This document shows positions 1 through 12,800 of a stretch of DNA of 64,000 nucleotides, piece by piece. Each line of letters opens with the position of its first letter. Positions within the stretch are counted from its first letter, which is position 1. The DNA comes from Rotaria macrura. Lineage: Eukaryota; Rotifera; Eurotatoria; Philodinida; Philodinidae. The notes beneath the pieces are model-generated. The model saw nothing but the letters and a program-made list of their open reading frames with translations. It was not told the DNA's origin and did not search any database. A program made the translations under genes and the position numbers. The stretch covers positions 36,596-100,595 of the forward strand of contig OENT01000544.1 of assembly GCA_900239685.1 (NCBI GenBank). Direction: 5' to 3'.

Positions 1-1179
1 ATACTTCAAGAAATAGTACACATGAAAGCTTAACAGTGTAGATAATGAATATCTGCATAGAAAACAAAAGAGCAAACATATACATTTGTCATCTATGCAA
101 CTAGACACGACTTGTATGACTTTTTATTAATTTATTGTTCGTGATCAAAGAAATATTTCACTCTTGATTACCGAAACAGTCAATATGATATTGATTAACC
201 TTGCTTTTATGCTGGAAAGCTATTTCCTCGTCAATATCGATTTGACTGCGTTTTCAATTCGAAGTGACGAAGATTTATGGTTTTGATCGTGAACACACTT
301 CGATGACAAAATGAAACATCAATTCAATTTTTAACAGAAACAAAACTAGTCTCTGTTTGTCTGTGTCCTATCCTTGACATGATTCTCATTTAGAATGCAT
401 CCCAACTATGTTTCATAACAACTAACGCGTGCTATGACTCTCGAAGCATCTCAGTTTAGTATAACATTGTAACAGAAGATAGATATGCATAGTAACAATC
501 GTGCAAATGAGAAAGAAACAACAACTCTATTGAGTCATTCGAAATGTACCGAAAAGCACGACAACAAACATACAGATTACTCATACCCGTATTTAATTTG
601 TTATTTAATTTTTGAATTTCGCAATGATATTAATTGCTGAGAAAATAAATTTTATTCAAAATGTATCATTTAATGATAGAAACTATAAAAATCTACGAGG
701 ATCATTAATGAAAGTATTGAATTCCCATATGACCAACTTATAAATTCTAGAACACGATTAGTATCGTGTCACATAACTTAATAGTAAACATCAACTCCTC
801 CGACATGGTCGCTTCTTTCCTATTAGTTCTGGTCGGAAAATAATTATCTCAGAGGTAATTTGTATCATATGTAGAAGAAATTCTTCAATATGCGTTCGCT
901 CGGTCAATTAAATCGATAATTAAAAGTATTGTTTTGATCGATGCTACTGAATTATGTTTTGTGTGAATAATTCATATAATGATTCATATACAATCATAGA
1001 ATACTAAACGGCAATATTGAGTGTCAATGGTATTACCAGTTACTTCTCCTGGTGTGTCCCCATTGTCAGGGTGACCGAAACCAGGCAGAAAACAGATCTC
1101 TCATATGTGTTTATTTCTAATGAATAAATTAATGTAGCTGGAGCCAATGGCACTTATCAATATATCTATGTATATCTAG
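1..1179. other. Non-coding AT-rich stretch upstream of the first recognisable SCAP exon
   Basis: No open frame of useful length and no recognisable exon is seen. It most likely belongs to a long intron or to sequence between distant exons of the SCAP gene, because the first exon seen downstream opens directly after a splice acceptor and encodes the middle of the protein. No tRNA, repeat array or transposon ends were recognised. Confidence 0.5.
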
Positions 1180-4100
1180 ACTTCACATCGGCCATTGCTT
1201 GATGCAACAATAACAAGTACAGCTAATTCATTGATTGATCGCCGATTCTCCACAGCTCTTTGGGAACTTCTTTTTATCGTTCTATTCGGCCTAACACTAT
1301 TCAGTATCGCTTATTTTTGGTTTTCTTCATCGTCATTTTCGTTAACTTCGAGTAATCGAAATCGATCATTATCTTATGTAAAAAGTGAACATTCAATTGT
1401 TCCAACAATATTGACACCGCCCACGTCTAGATTATTAATTGAGTCAATTTGTGTACACGATAGCGGTACAATTGTTAGTGTTGCTTATTCTGATGGTTCT
1501 ATATGCATGTGGAATCCTCAAACAGGTGATATTCTTTTCACACAACACAGATCCTCGACAGACTCGAAAGAAAAACTCATCAGCCATGTTTGGTGTTCAC
1601 TAATGATTGATGAACATCGATGTTTACTTGGCTGTTCGAATGGCCAAATAGAAATTTATCCAAATCATTCATTATCAAAAAATTTGGTATTATGTAATAA
1701 TGATATTGGTGGTATAACACATCTTGTACGTGCAACATCATCACTGATAATAAGTACAACACGGCGTGGTTATTTAATTGCATTTGAATACATAAATGGT
1801 TTAATAAAACAAATTTACATAAAACGATTACATCAATGGCCCATACGTATTTGTCGAATCGATTATAATTCATCACTCATATTCACTGGCAGTGATGATC
1901 ATTCAATCAAAGTTACAAATGTTCTAAATGGTTTGTGTTTGCATACTTTACAGAAACATCAATCACCTATTAATTGTATTGCACTTGATCCAGTAAGTTA
2001 AATGTTAAATAGAGCCTTCTCAAAAAGATAAACAGAACTACGGCGATCGAATAGTTTGCCTCTCATCTACGCATAACTTATTGATCCTATGACTCATCAA
2101 ATTAGAAATTTAGTTATTCGAATGATTCATTAAACTATCGTTTTCTGCTTAACTAAATAGAGACGATGGATTTAATCGTAATTAATATTTGTTCGTATGA
2201 ATATAATTTATTTCTAATTGGAATGACAGATACTATTGTATTGATTTCATCATACTCTGTAATTCCTGAAACCTTCAAAAACGAGTCTTTAACGGAATAC
2301 CAAAAATCGAAGCACGGAAAATTTCACTGTGGAAACATTGGTCTGGACATCCAATAAAGATTTTCTATTGGCCATGTAGAAGGGTTTCTCACTAGTAAAA
2401 ACGTTCTTAGAATCAACTACCCAATGTATGTACTGATCATAAAATTCAGGTGTTTAACCTTAAGGGGATAGTCGTCTTTTTGATAATTTTGATATGAGGT
2501 AGTAGAATTATGGTAACGAAAAGTTTTCTACAATTGATTAAAGTTGATGTTGATACTCAGATAATTAAGTGAGTGACTCAGATGTAGAGAATCGAAATGC
2601 ATCTCATGATAAATGAATCACATTTGAAAATACATGAGCTTAATTTCGACTGTACCTTCCGAATCATGATTAGATCACGTATATGTGTCTAGCGACAATG
2701 CATTAACCTGAACTAAAACATCAGATTTTGTAGGATTCGATGCAATCATAAATTTTATTGTTAGATCTTGCGAATATTTCACAATCAAACAAGATCTTCT
2801 TTGATTTTGCTATGCTACCTCACAATAAAGGAAAATCTTCGACAAATTTTATTGTGTGGATTGATCGGAAATTTCTTCTGAGGCTATGATAAATCTTACA
2901 CTTTTCGACCGATTTCAGATACTCGTGTCACATATGGTATTTTGATTGTTTGCCCTAAATGGAGTGTGTGATTAAAGATTGCCTAAACTAATCGGGCAGC
3001 TCTCGAGTTCATATCCCAGATCGATACGAAACTTGGCAACATTTTTCTTTGAGATAAACTTTGACAAATTTTGTATAAATAGCATTTCAAGATCATTCAT
3101 AGTGGTTCACGTTTTACGGCGTTCTGTCTGTAGTTCTTGAAATCCTTAGATTTTCCATGGATGAGAATCTCTATCGAGTTTGTGGGAAACGTTGTCGAGT
3201 TTCATAATGATTACTGTTCACACTGATCGTTCTATTTGCTTGAATTTCACGAACACAAAATGGATAAATTCGAAAGAGTTTTTCTAATAGAGCTTCTTTT
3301 ATTGAACACAGATGCGTCCTTGAAACACGAAGAGCAATTAGACTAATATTTGAAGTCGATTTCCTTTTGGTTCGTTCCCCATAATTATCTTGTAACTAGG
3401 TGAAAAATACACGATGACAACAATTGTGGAAAAGGTGTCGCTAGAAACGCATAGTAATTTACGAATAATGCCGATGCTAAGATGATCTGAAAGTTCTCTA
3501 TATCGGTCAAGATATTTGAAGCTTTAGTTTTTAATTTTCTAGCATTCTAATAACGTGACCGAAGAAAGTTATGAATTAATAGAATCAGAATAGAAGAGAC
3601 AATTTCTTGATTCGTCAAGAGAAAGAATCTAGTGGGCAATAGGAATGAACATGATTAGTTTACCATATGTATGTTGTTTAAATCAGAGTAGAGATATGTA
3701 CAACAAGAATTATTAAATAGACTATCAACTCTAAGACAAGATTTCTGTTCAATCGATGATATTCGTTGAGATGAAGATCAAAATCTTGAATTAAAGATCA
3801 CATAATAGACATCTAAGAGGTAATCATTGATTAGACAAAGGTTCATATAATGCTTCGCATGTATATTTCTTTAAAATGCATTCTTTTATCAACTACAGAA
3901 AAAATATACAATCAATGAATCATTGTTTGAGAATTTATGTTCTGCAGTTCGACCACACAAGCACGTTTATTTTTTCAATTTCTCTTGCTAAGAGAGGATC
4001 CAAACTGATTCCATCCTTTCGGCTCTACATAGATTTCCGTGAGACTGACTAAATCTTAGACAGATTTTTATCCATAGCCTTCGAGTCAAGGTTTATGACC

Positions 4101-5449
4101 CATTTACTGAATATGTGATCTATTTTGTCGTTGATGTTGATCTAAAAACTCAAATATTACAAATTTTCAATTTAAGATTTTATCCGAGGATAGATCCAAT
4201 GATCATTAGATTACGACGAACATTTCACTCAAAATACGTGATTCTTCTTTGAGATATTTGATTTTCTGCAACTTGGTTTTTATTCCTGATTTGTAACAAA
4301 CATGGAATTTATATGATTACTCAACATCTCAAGATCAATAGCCTTGTATGATGGGAAATGTTCGTAGTACTCTAACAATCATTTTGGATCTATCCTCGAA
4401 AAAAATCTTGAATTGAAAATTTGATTGTTTAGATCAATACCAACGAGAAAAAAAATCACATATTCTGCAAATTGGTCATCAATTTTGGCTCTAGGATCAT
4501 GAGCAAAAATCTTTCTAAGATTTTGTCAGATTCACGGAAATCTATGTAGAGTCGAAGGGATGGAATCAGTTCGAGTGCTATCCTAATCAGTTTCTTTTGT
4601 TTTAAAATAAATTTCATCGGTGATGTTAAACAAAACCGTGATGATCTGAATAGTAGAATTTCGAATTTTTAGCTCTTTTGGTAGTTGACTAAATTTGCCT
4701 GTCTACTCATTCAATTTCATGCTTCGTTAAGATTGATTTGTTCAAAAAATATCTACGAGTTCATCTTATTTAAAATTAACACCTTGAACTGCTTTGTGTA
4801 TACTCGACAAAAAAAACATCAAAATGAGGTCGTCCTTGAATTTTCCACATCTACTTCTTCCTTTACTTGTTTTCAACTTGGCAAGGTTTTTTCTCTTATT
4901 CAAGGAATCCTTTTCGAGTTAATAAATATAAACTATTAATAATTATCTATTGAATAAATTTAGTATCATCCGACAACATTAATAAGTGGTTGTTTTAATG
5001 GAACATTGTGTGTTTGGAAAGGAAATGATCTTATTCAAACCAATGCTAATGCCCATCCATTATCGATAGTAACTGATCTAAATTTTTGTGGTCATTCATC
5101 AAATATAATAAGTCTCGGTACAGATAAACGTTTATGCATATGGACACAATCAAATTTACAGCTTCTTTATGAATTAAACGACATAACATCAAACTGTTTT
5201 ACGATCCATCGTACAAATTATTTGTTCTATACAAAACTAAATTCTCTTTATATATATGATACACTTAATCAAAGTAAAATATCAACAAGACAATTTATAA
5301 TTCCATTTCTTAACGATATTAATCGCGATGAGAACGAGATGAATATAGACAAAATAATCTATTCGTCTCAAACCGAAACATTAATATTACAAAATTCGGA
5401 TATGATCTATGCAATGCACTTACCACAACGTTTCTTTCTTGACCGGTGA
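1180..5449 (+). CDS. SCAP: SREBP cleavage-activating protein (SCAP), C-terminal part: last membrane span plus WD40 repeats
   Basis: Two exons are visible, 1180-1992 and 4964-5449, joined in phase 0 (acceptor ending ctag before 1180, donor gtaagt at 1993, acceptor ttag ending at 4963, stop at 5447-5449). Together they encode about 432 residues. The first 35-60 residues hold one hydrophobic span (WELLFIVLFGLTLFSIAYFWF). Degenerate WD40 blades follow (SDGSICMWNPQTGDIL, GSDDHSIKVTNVLNGLCLHTLQKHQSPINCIALD, ISGCFNGTLCVWKG, LGTDKRLCIWTQ). The blade order and spacing resemble vertebrate SCAP after its last transmembrane helix. SCAP escorts SREBP from the ER to the Golgi when sterol is low; its WD40 part binds SREBP. 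There is no Met start: the sterol-sensing N-terminal half is not in the 1.18 kb upstream, so the gene is 5'-partial here or has a very long intron. AATAAA lies at 5616-5621. Another ER-anchored WD40 protein is the alternative. Confidence 0.75.
1993..4963 (+). other. Large SCAP intron (2,971 bp)
   Basis: The intron runs from donor gtaagt to acceptor aatttag and keeps phase 0. It is far longer than the 55-90 bp introns common in this window. Short open frames inside (for example 2166-2357 and 4685-4939) match nothing I know. Its 3' half contains the fold-back repeat listed separately, which explains part of the expansion. Confidence 0.7.
3991..4590. repeat. Imperfect fold-back (inverted-repeat) element inside the SCAP intron
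   Basis: The left arm from about 3995 to 4240 reads as the reverse complement of roughly 4345-4585. The outer arm stretch CTCTACATAGATTTCCGTGA (around 4022) reappears inverted near 4535-4555. Inner blocks GAGGATAGATCCAA and CGAACATTTC (left arm) also reappear inverted near 4390 and 4360. Arms are diverged, with indels, and enclose a loop of about 100 bp. No target-site duplication could be fixed. The shape is that of an old MITE or fold-back transposon; an ancient inverted duplication is the alternative. Confidence 0.7.
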
Positions 5450-6340
5450 TTCTCTTTTGATTGATTGATTCTTCTTTCTTTGTGATATTTATTTTTTAAT
5501 TTTTATTCGTAACTGAACAGATGTGTACAAAAAAAACAACAAACCTCCTTTTAAATATACGTAGATGCAAAAAGATTTGATTTTCTTTTTGCTATTGTGT
5601 TTTTCTTTAGTATGAAATAAAGACATTTTGTCTTATTGATACTTGATGGTCGTTATCGTAATATTTTAGATTGTATAAATCGATACGCACGTTGTTGTTG
5701 TTGTTGTTGTTATTTGCTGGCATCGTATTTGCTTGGTAATGCAACAATTAGAACAACATTCTATTAACGTATTGTTTTCCGTGTTACTTCGAATTTCGTA
5801 GTCTATTGAAGAAAGAAGACTCGATTATGAAGATGGCAACTATCAAAGGTAAACATTGATTTCATTGATTTTTTCATCGACACATTTTCTTATTTGATGA
5901 GTCCGTCTTTCTGTATTTGTCATTCGTCATTCATCCACTTTTCCCCCATTACAACAGCAGTTGTGCTTATCGACGTTGCTGTCTTTCTCTCTGTGTATGT
6001 GTTTTTAGACTAGTTTGCGTGCTGCTGCTCTTATGTTGATGTGATGATTGTTTCCCTCCTGCACGTTCTTTCTCATTTCGGGTTGTGTTCTGTCTCGTCA
6101 CGATAGACACCACATACATGCATCATATGATCCTACATTTTTTTCCTTTCTGCTTTTCCTTTCTTTCTCTCTCTCCCATATGATCTTCTCTTTTCTGGCG
6201 CACCATTCCCGTTTTTTTTTCTATCGACAATAATAATAATGTTGTTGTTGATGGTGATGATATCCTTGTGCGCATTTATATGTATCGATGCATAAATAGA
6301 GATATATTTTATCTGTACATTTTAGTTTGTCGTTATTGGT
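5450..6340. other. SCAP 3' flank and TLK promoter/5' leader region
   Basis: This holds the SCAP poly(A) signal AATAAA at 5616-5621, a GTT/TTG trinucleotide microsatellite near 5693-5711, and pyrimidine-rich sequence. A plausible 5' leader intron for TLK runs from a donor AAAG/gtaaac near 5850 to an acceptor tttag ending near 6325. Joining across it in the upstream ATG frame hits a stop, so it would be untranslated. No other gene is seen. Confidence 0.4.
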
Positions 6341-9300
6341 ATGACTAATCCCGAGTCCCACTATCCATTTGTTCATTGGCCAGCCAACTCAGCTTCTAAT
6401 TTGACTGGCACCTACAATAAAAATCAAGACGATTGTCAGATATTCCATCCGCCAACAACACTCAATATTCTGACATATTTTCAACAACGAGATCAAGCAA
6501 TCACTCCTTATTCAATGTACGTATCAATGTTGTTTGCACCTGAGTTTTTCTTTAGTTTTCAAACCGAGCCTAGCACATGATAAAGAAAAAAGTTTATTCT
6601 GAGTACATTTATACGTGTCTCTCTCAAATAATTTTTTTATTGGTCTATCAGAAAATAGAACACAAACAAATGATAAAAGCAAATATTTTTATTTCTCTAT
6701 TCATTATTAAAACTTCAAGCTTCGAATGATCTTTCAGTCTAAGATTTATCTAGACTGTTACTTTTCATGTTCGAAAAAGAAGAGCAAGTCGTAAAATAAA
6801 CATTGAAGTTATTTCTTAAGGATTCCAAAAATGTGCTCCTGTTTTTGAAAAAACAACGGATTAATTTATTGATAGAAATTGATGATTCATGAAAATGACA
6901 TTCGAAACGAATAGGTTTTGATCACTCGTGTTGTATTTTCCTATAGAGATAGTCATTTGAAATCGTCAAATGTTGCTGTAACTGGAATATCATCGTCATC
7001 ATCGTGTTCATCGTATCCAAAACAAATATCATCCTCATCTCCTATTCCATTTCAACCGTATCTTATAACACCATATCAGACACAAAATACTCCACCTTAT
7101 TCATCGTCAATGTCAAATTCAACAAATACGACACAAATCTCAACACCTCGTAAACGTAAACAACCTATGAATGATTCCTCATCATTTCTAACACCTTCGA
7201 TACCAGCTAAACGATCAACTCCACTAACAATGTTTTTTCCAAAAGTGTCGCCGTTCGACGGTTCAGTTGTGATGCTTATTAACAATAGTAAAATGACTCA
7301 AACTGATCCTTCATTCTCAATGTTTACATCTAGTCATCATCTTGATATTGAACAACAAAAAATAACAGCTGAAATTGATGAATTACGTCGTGCTAAATTA
7401 GATACTCAACGTCAATATGAATCGACCGTTGAAACAATAAAACGTTGTCTTGTGATGACACGTTCATTACTTATCGAAAAATCTCAGCTAGAAAAAAAAG
7501 AAGCACGCGAAAAGTCTATGGAAAATCGTTTACGTCTCGGTCAATTTGTAACGCAACGGCAAGGCACAACATTTGTTGAACAATGGGTTGACGGCTTTGA
7601 CTTTTTGGATAAACAACGTGCACAAGAACAATTAGCTCGAGCAAAAGAAAATCTTGATCGTGAAAGAAAAAATTTAGCAAAAAAGAAAACATTTCTACAG
7701 CAACAACAATTATTGATGGCTACGATAGCAGACGAAGCAATGGCTCTCAATAGTAATTCTAGTTCTCAAGATTTTAATAATCCGGTGTTTATGCCACCAA
7801 CGAAATCTAAACGAACAAATAAAACTTCAGCTGTCAAAACATTCACTAGGTAAAAATTAATTTATTTGATTTTTCAATCATAATTCATGGTTGATCGTAC
7901 TAAGTCAGTGCTCTCAGTTAGTCGAATTTTCTATTGTAAATCTTATGAAAATGCTTCTTTCGATAATCACATAAAATTACCAACGAAATTCTTCTCATTT
8001 TCTACTGTTGACTTACTTGACTGGAACAAAACATAGTGATGAGTTAAAGTTAGAGACACCACATCAACGCCCGTCTGGCTGATACATTTCGTAGCATGGT
8101 CTGTTTGGTTCACTGCCAAGGAATTTATTAGATATTCAACAGTGCTTTGCACTTAGTCTGACTTGACCAAAATACCCTGCGAATTATTGTCGAATGATTC
8201 AATTTACAAAAAAATCTTTTGTTTCAGTCAACAAAAACTTCAGCCAACGTCCTCCTCATCATTCATCGTAACATTTAACAATAATCCGCTAATGGCTTCA
8301 TCGTCTTTTATTGGACATCAACAAATTCAAACATTTTCTGATAATTCAAATGATGGTCATTATGTATATACAGGTGATAATAATCCACCGATTGACAGTG
8401 GAAATTCATCGTCATCGTCGTCATCGCTCATTTCGAATCCTTCATCATCGATAATGACATTACAAGATTGGTATGAATATGATGAAGTACTTCGTCTCCG
8501 TCAGTTGACTCTTAAGCGTGAAGAATGTGATTTAGCACAAGACTTAGAAAAACTTGATCGTGAAAGGAACGTTCATATAAGAGAATTAAAACGTTTGTAC
8601 AATGAAGATCATTCGCGGTTCAACAAAAACAATGTACTTAATGAACGATATTTATTATTGACGCTGATTGGCAAAGGTGGTTTCAGTGAAGTACATCGTG
8701 CATTCGATCTACGCGAACAACGTTATGTTGCTTGTAAAATTCATCAATTAAATAAAGAGTGGAAAGATGAAAAGAAAGTTAATTATATTAAACATGCCGT
8801 AAGAGAATATAATATACATAAACATTTAGAACACAAACGTGAGTTACATTTTAATATTTGACATCTTATTGAGAAAGATAAAAACAAATGAAAAATATCG
8901 ATTTTCGTTTAGGCATTGTTAAATTATTTGACGTATTCGAAATCGATACGAATTCATTTTGTACAGTTTTGGAATATTGCGACGGAAATGATTTGGATTT
9001 TTTTCTTAAACAAAATAAAACAATTCCAGAAAAGGAAGCACGTTCCATCATTATGCAAACAATCAATGCATTGAAATATCTCAATTCAGCAGTGAAACCA
9101 CCTGTGGTCTGTATCTTGTTTGATTGTTCGATGAAAAAAGACAAGAGAAACATGAAAACAAAACGAAACTAACGTCGCTATGTGACTTTATTTTTTAGAT
9201 TCATTATGATTTGAAGCCGGGCAATGTTCTTTTAGGACGAGGAAATAATAGTGGAGAAATAAAAATAACGGATTTTGGTTTATCGAAACAAATGCATGAA

Positions 9301-9850
9301 GATACATTTGATTCTGATGATGGAATGGATCTTACATCTCAAGGTAAATAGAAAACTTCAATGAACTAGTATTTCTCTAATGAACAATATTTGAATATCA
9401 TAGGTGCCGGTACTTACTGGTATTTACCACCGGAAGTCTTTGTTCAAGGTCCTAATCCTCCTAAGATATCGTCGAAAGTGGATGTATGGAGTGTTGGCTG
9501 TGAGTTGTTTCAGCTAGTTAATTTCATTCATTTTGTTAATCGATTGTTTGTCTGTCTATGTTTCTATATTAGGCATTTTCTATCAATGTTTGTATGGTCG
9601 AAAACCGTACGGTCATAATTTATCTCAAGCAGCTATATTAGAAAATCAAACGATTTTAAATGCTAAAGAAGTTCAGTTTCCTAATCGACCACAAGTATCG
9701 AATGAGGCGAAATGCTTCATTCGTCGTTGTTTAACTTATCAAGCACGTGATCGACCCGATGTTTTACAATTGAGTGACGATGAATATTTGAAGTCTTATC
9801 CAAAACGTACAACAGCCACAACTTCTTCGGCTCTTTTTTGTCCTAAATAA
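6341..9850 (+). CDS. TLK: Tousled-like serine/threonine kinase (TLK), complete
   Basis: Seven exons join in frame: 6341-6516, 6947-7849, 8228-8838, 8913-9106, 9199-9343, 9404-9499, 9573-9850, giving about 800 residues, near the usual TLK length (700-790). The N-terminal part is Ser/Asn-rich with a basic patch (PRKRKQP). Two charged coiled-coil stretches lie at roughly 190-250 and 280-325. The kinase domain spans about 500-790: glycine loop [10 protein letters not shown], Lys in YVACKIH, TLK-type hinge [15 protein letters not shown], catalytic HYDLKPGN (His-Tyr-Asp in place of HRD, as in TLKs), TDFGLSK, then [11 protein letters not shown] and [11 protein letters not shown]. TLKs phosphorylate the histone chaperone Asf1 in S phase and act in the nucleus in replication-coupled chromatin assembly. 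The exon 4 donor is gtctgt, non-consensus but the only phase-0 fit. AATAAA is at 9951-9956. Identification is firm; TLK1 versus TLK2 cannot be told apart. Confidence 0.95.
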
Positions 9851-12800
9851 CTTTGTAAATTATAATCTTTGTTTCTCTACTTCTACTAGTAAACCAACAG
9901 TAAATGACGGCCTCTTCTTCTTCTTCTTCGTTCACTCTCTTGTGAAATGAAATAAAAAAACAATCTGTGCATGAGAATAAAGAAAATGGAATAAAAATTA
10001 CAATAATACAGGTATATTCAGTGAGAAGAAAAATCTTTTCTATTTATGGCGAAACCAAGGACAATGTGAAGAGAAAGAAAAAACTTTACTCCCCGCTTCT
10101 ATTCTTTAAATAAAATAGATACTAAAAGTCTACTGAGAAAAAGAAAACAAAATTTCAATATCTTCGTAAGAGTGAGAATTTCTCTGATATCGGCAAATAT
10201 TTAATTTCAATGGAATTCAAATCAGAGAGATAGGTTTTGAGTTTCATTATGACTTTGTTCTCTTAATATTGCAACGTAAACCTATGCCAGATTAATAGTG
10301 TAGAATAAATGATTTTTTTTCTAATTGTCACACATTAATTATTCATTTATAAACGATGATGCGATTAAATTTATCTTGGCAGTCAACAAAACTGTATTGA
10401 AACCAAGGAGAAAAGAAGAATAGAAGATTTTTCGGGCATGAAGAAAGCAAGTTTCCGTTTTCAAATAGAAGGTCTACGTGGGCAACTCTTAGAAAATGAT
10501 CTTGCCAATACCAATAGAAATTCGATCGCCCTCTATCTCTATTGTTTATCTTTTACCAAATCGAATATATTACAGTTATAAGGTAATCAATATCGATTTA
10601 AAATAGGAGAAATGATTAGTGTTTTTGTTAAATCGTTCTTTATCGGAACGAAGTAAATAGAGATGCGTGATTCTCACTGTCTACAAGAAGAAATAGACAC
10701 TAAATCAGAACTTCAATACGAGATTTTTCTAGAAAATTTCCTCTGAATCATTTTCAACAAGATTTTTTTATAAAATCCAAATAGCTCATCAGATTTAGAC
10801 GGTCACGTTTTCGTCAAAAAACGCACAATAGAATGTGAATAACTCTAGATTGATCTATTATTTTAACATAAAACCTGTATAGATAATTGAACTTTAGTTA
10901 ACAATTCTAGTGCACAACTGAATGTAAAGATTCGAAAATTTTGATATTAGACTACGTTTTCTGTCATAGACACTTGATGGGAAGATCTGGGAAAGGTTGT
11001 TAGAAGAATCTGCTATTAGAAATCCAAGATTTTCTTCTTTGCTTTTTTCTCCTAAAGTGAAACCCACACATGTCTATCCAGTTCCTATCACAAATTCTTT
11101 CAAAAATATTTATGTTTCTTTTAATTTGAAATGAATATCATCCAGTATCAGTGTAATCGATCACTATGCGTTTTTTCTCGAATAATTTCGATCGATGTTA
11201 CCATTAGATCATATGTGAAAAATTTCCATTGCTTATGTTATGCTTCATTGAGATCTTTGAAGATCAAGGGTAGAAGCGACAATGTGTTGTGAGATTTTAC
11301 TAATATACATTGTCGTCGACAGATCTTTAAGAATAGCTGTATACATTTATATTTATCTGTGATTCCAATGTTTTCAAGCGACATTGAATCTCATGTATTC
11401 TACGGAGAGACAAACAGCAGCTGACTATTTTGTTTGTAATTCAATATCTAATGTAAAATTCCATTACCGTCAAGATAAGAAACCATCATTCTACTTCTGC
11501 TAGATGTCATGTCTCGACGAATGTCAGAATCTTTCGTATACAGAGTTTGACCCAACCTTACTGAGACAACTCATGTTTTTGAAGATACTGTTTTCAGCAA
11601 ACTCTCAATGAACTAATAGTTTCGTGAATGCTCACAACATTTTTCTTAACATCAACAAATACGATCAGAAAATCGCTCAGTTTTCTAACAATGCCTATCA
11701 TATGAATGAGATTTATGTAAATTATTGATTGATCTATATTAATTAGTTTGATTTGATAATTAAAAGAATACTATTTCTATTGAATGATTCGACCATAGAA
11801 CTCTAAAACATATCTAAAATTACATTTTATTGCTCATTAATAATACCATAGTCACGATTTCGCCTCGAAAGCTTTCTTTTATATCCTGTTTCATAGTTTT
11901 ATCATAAAAACCGATGATAACTAGACGTTTCATCATATGTTTTCATAGATCGAACAGTTGAACCGAAAACATGAGCTAATTCAATCGAAATTTGAATAAA
12001 ACAGTGAAGAGTGATCAATAACAGTGCTCAGTTTAAAGAACAACATAAACTTTTGTTCTTCATCAATCATAGAATACTTGTCGGAACATATGCTAACTGT
12101 AGACTATTGATAAACGTAAAAATTTTAACAGAATCACAGCTGTAAATTATTTTCTGGTGAAACACTCAACCACGAGGGTTATTATCAACATGTTACTATG
12201 ATTTGCTCAACCAGTAAACATATAGCGTTTTATGTTTGATTAAAATTTTCCTATGAAATCTGATTAGAAAACACAAGCAACCGCCAAGCTGCTAGAAATC
12301 TGAAAGTATTGGCACGAGATCAATCGTGATATAAACGTATGCGTTTTGAAATATTTCTATTTTAAAGATAAATCTCAATAGTTTCGATTCTTTGTGGTTC
12401 TTCGATCACAGATAAGGATTTCAGAAAGATATTCATCACTCGAGTGCGGACAAGAAAAATCATAAGAGCTATTCAACCGTTTGTAATAAACGATCTCATA
12501 TTTATTGTCTCAAGTGAAAAACGATGAAATTTATTTACAAATTCATGTTTCAAAAGTTATAAGCTGATTTATTAGGATTGTTCAATATTAATTTTAGTGT
12601 TAATCATCAGATAATCTAAAAGTAACCCAAATAAAAATGTTTCTCGAATTTTTCTTTAGATAAATCTATCTAGCAGATAATAGATTGATTAATCATTCGA
12701 GTGTTTTCTTCATTGCTTCATATTAAATCATGAAAAGTGTTTCATCAATTAAGCAACCAACTGGTTTCACGTCAAAATAATTAAACACGCCATTCATGCT

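Noticed and set aside
5820..5850. Upstream ATG with donor AAAG/gtaaac as an alternative first coding exon of TLK
   Set aside because: Joining to the acceptor near 6325 in that phase runs into a stop before the TLK frame. It is better read as 5' UTR, with the start at 6341.
5897..5912. Hammerhead-ribozyme-like word TTGATGAGTCCGTC
   Set aside because: The required GAAA core and flanking helices are not found at the right spacing.
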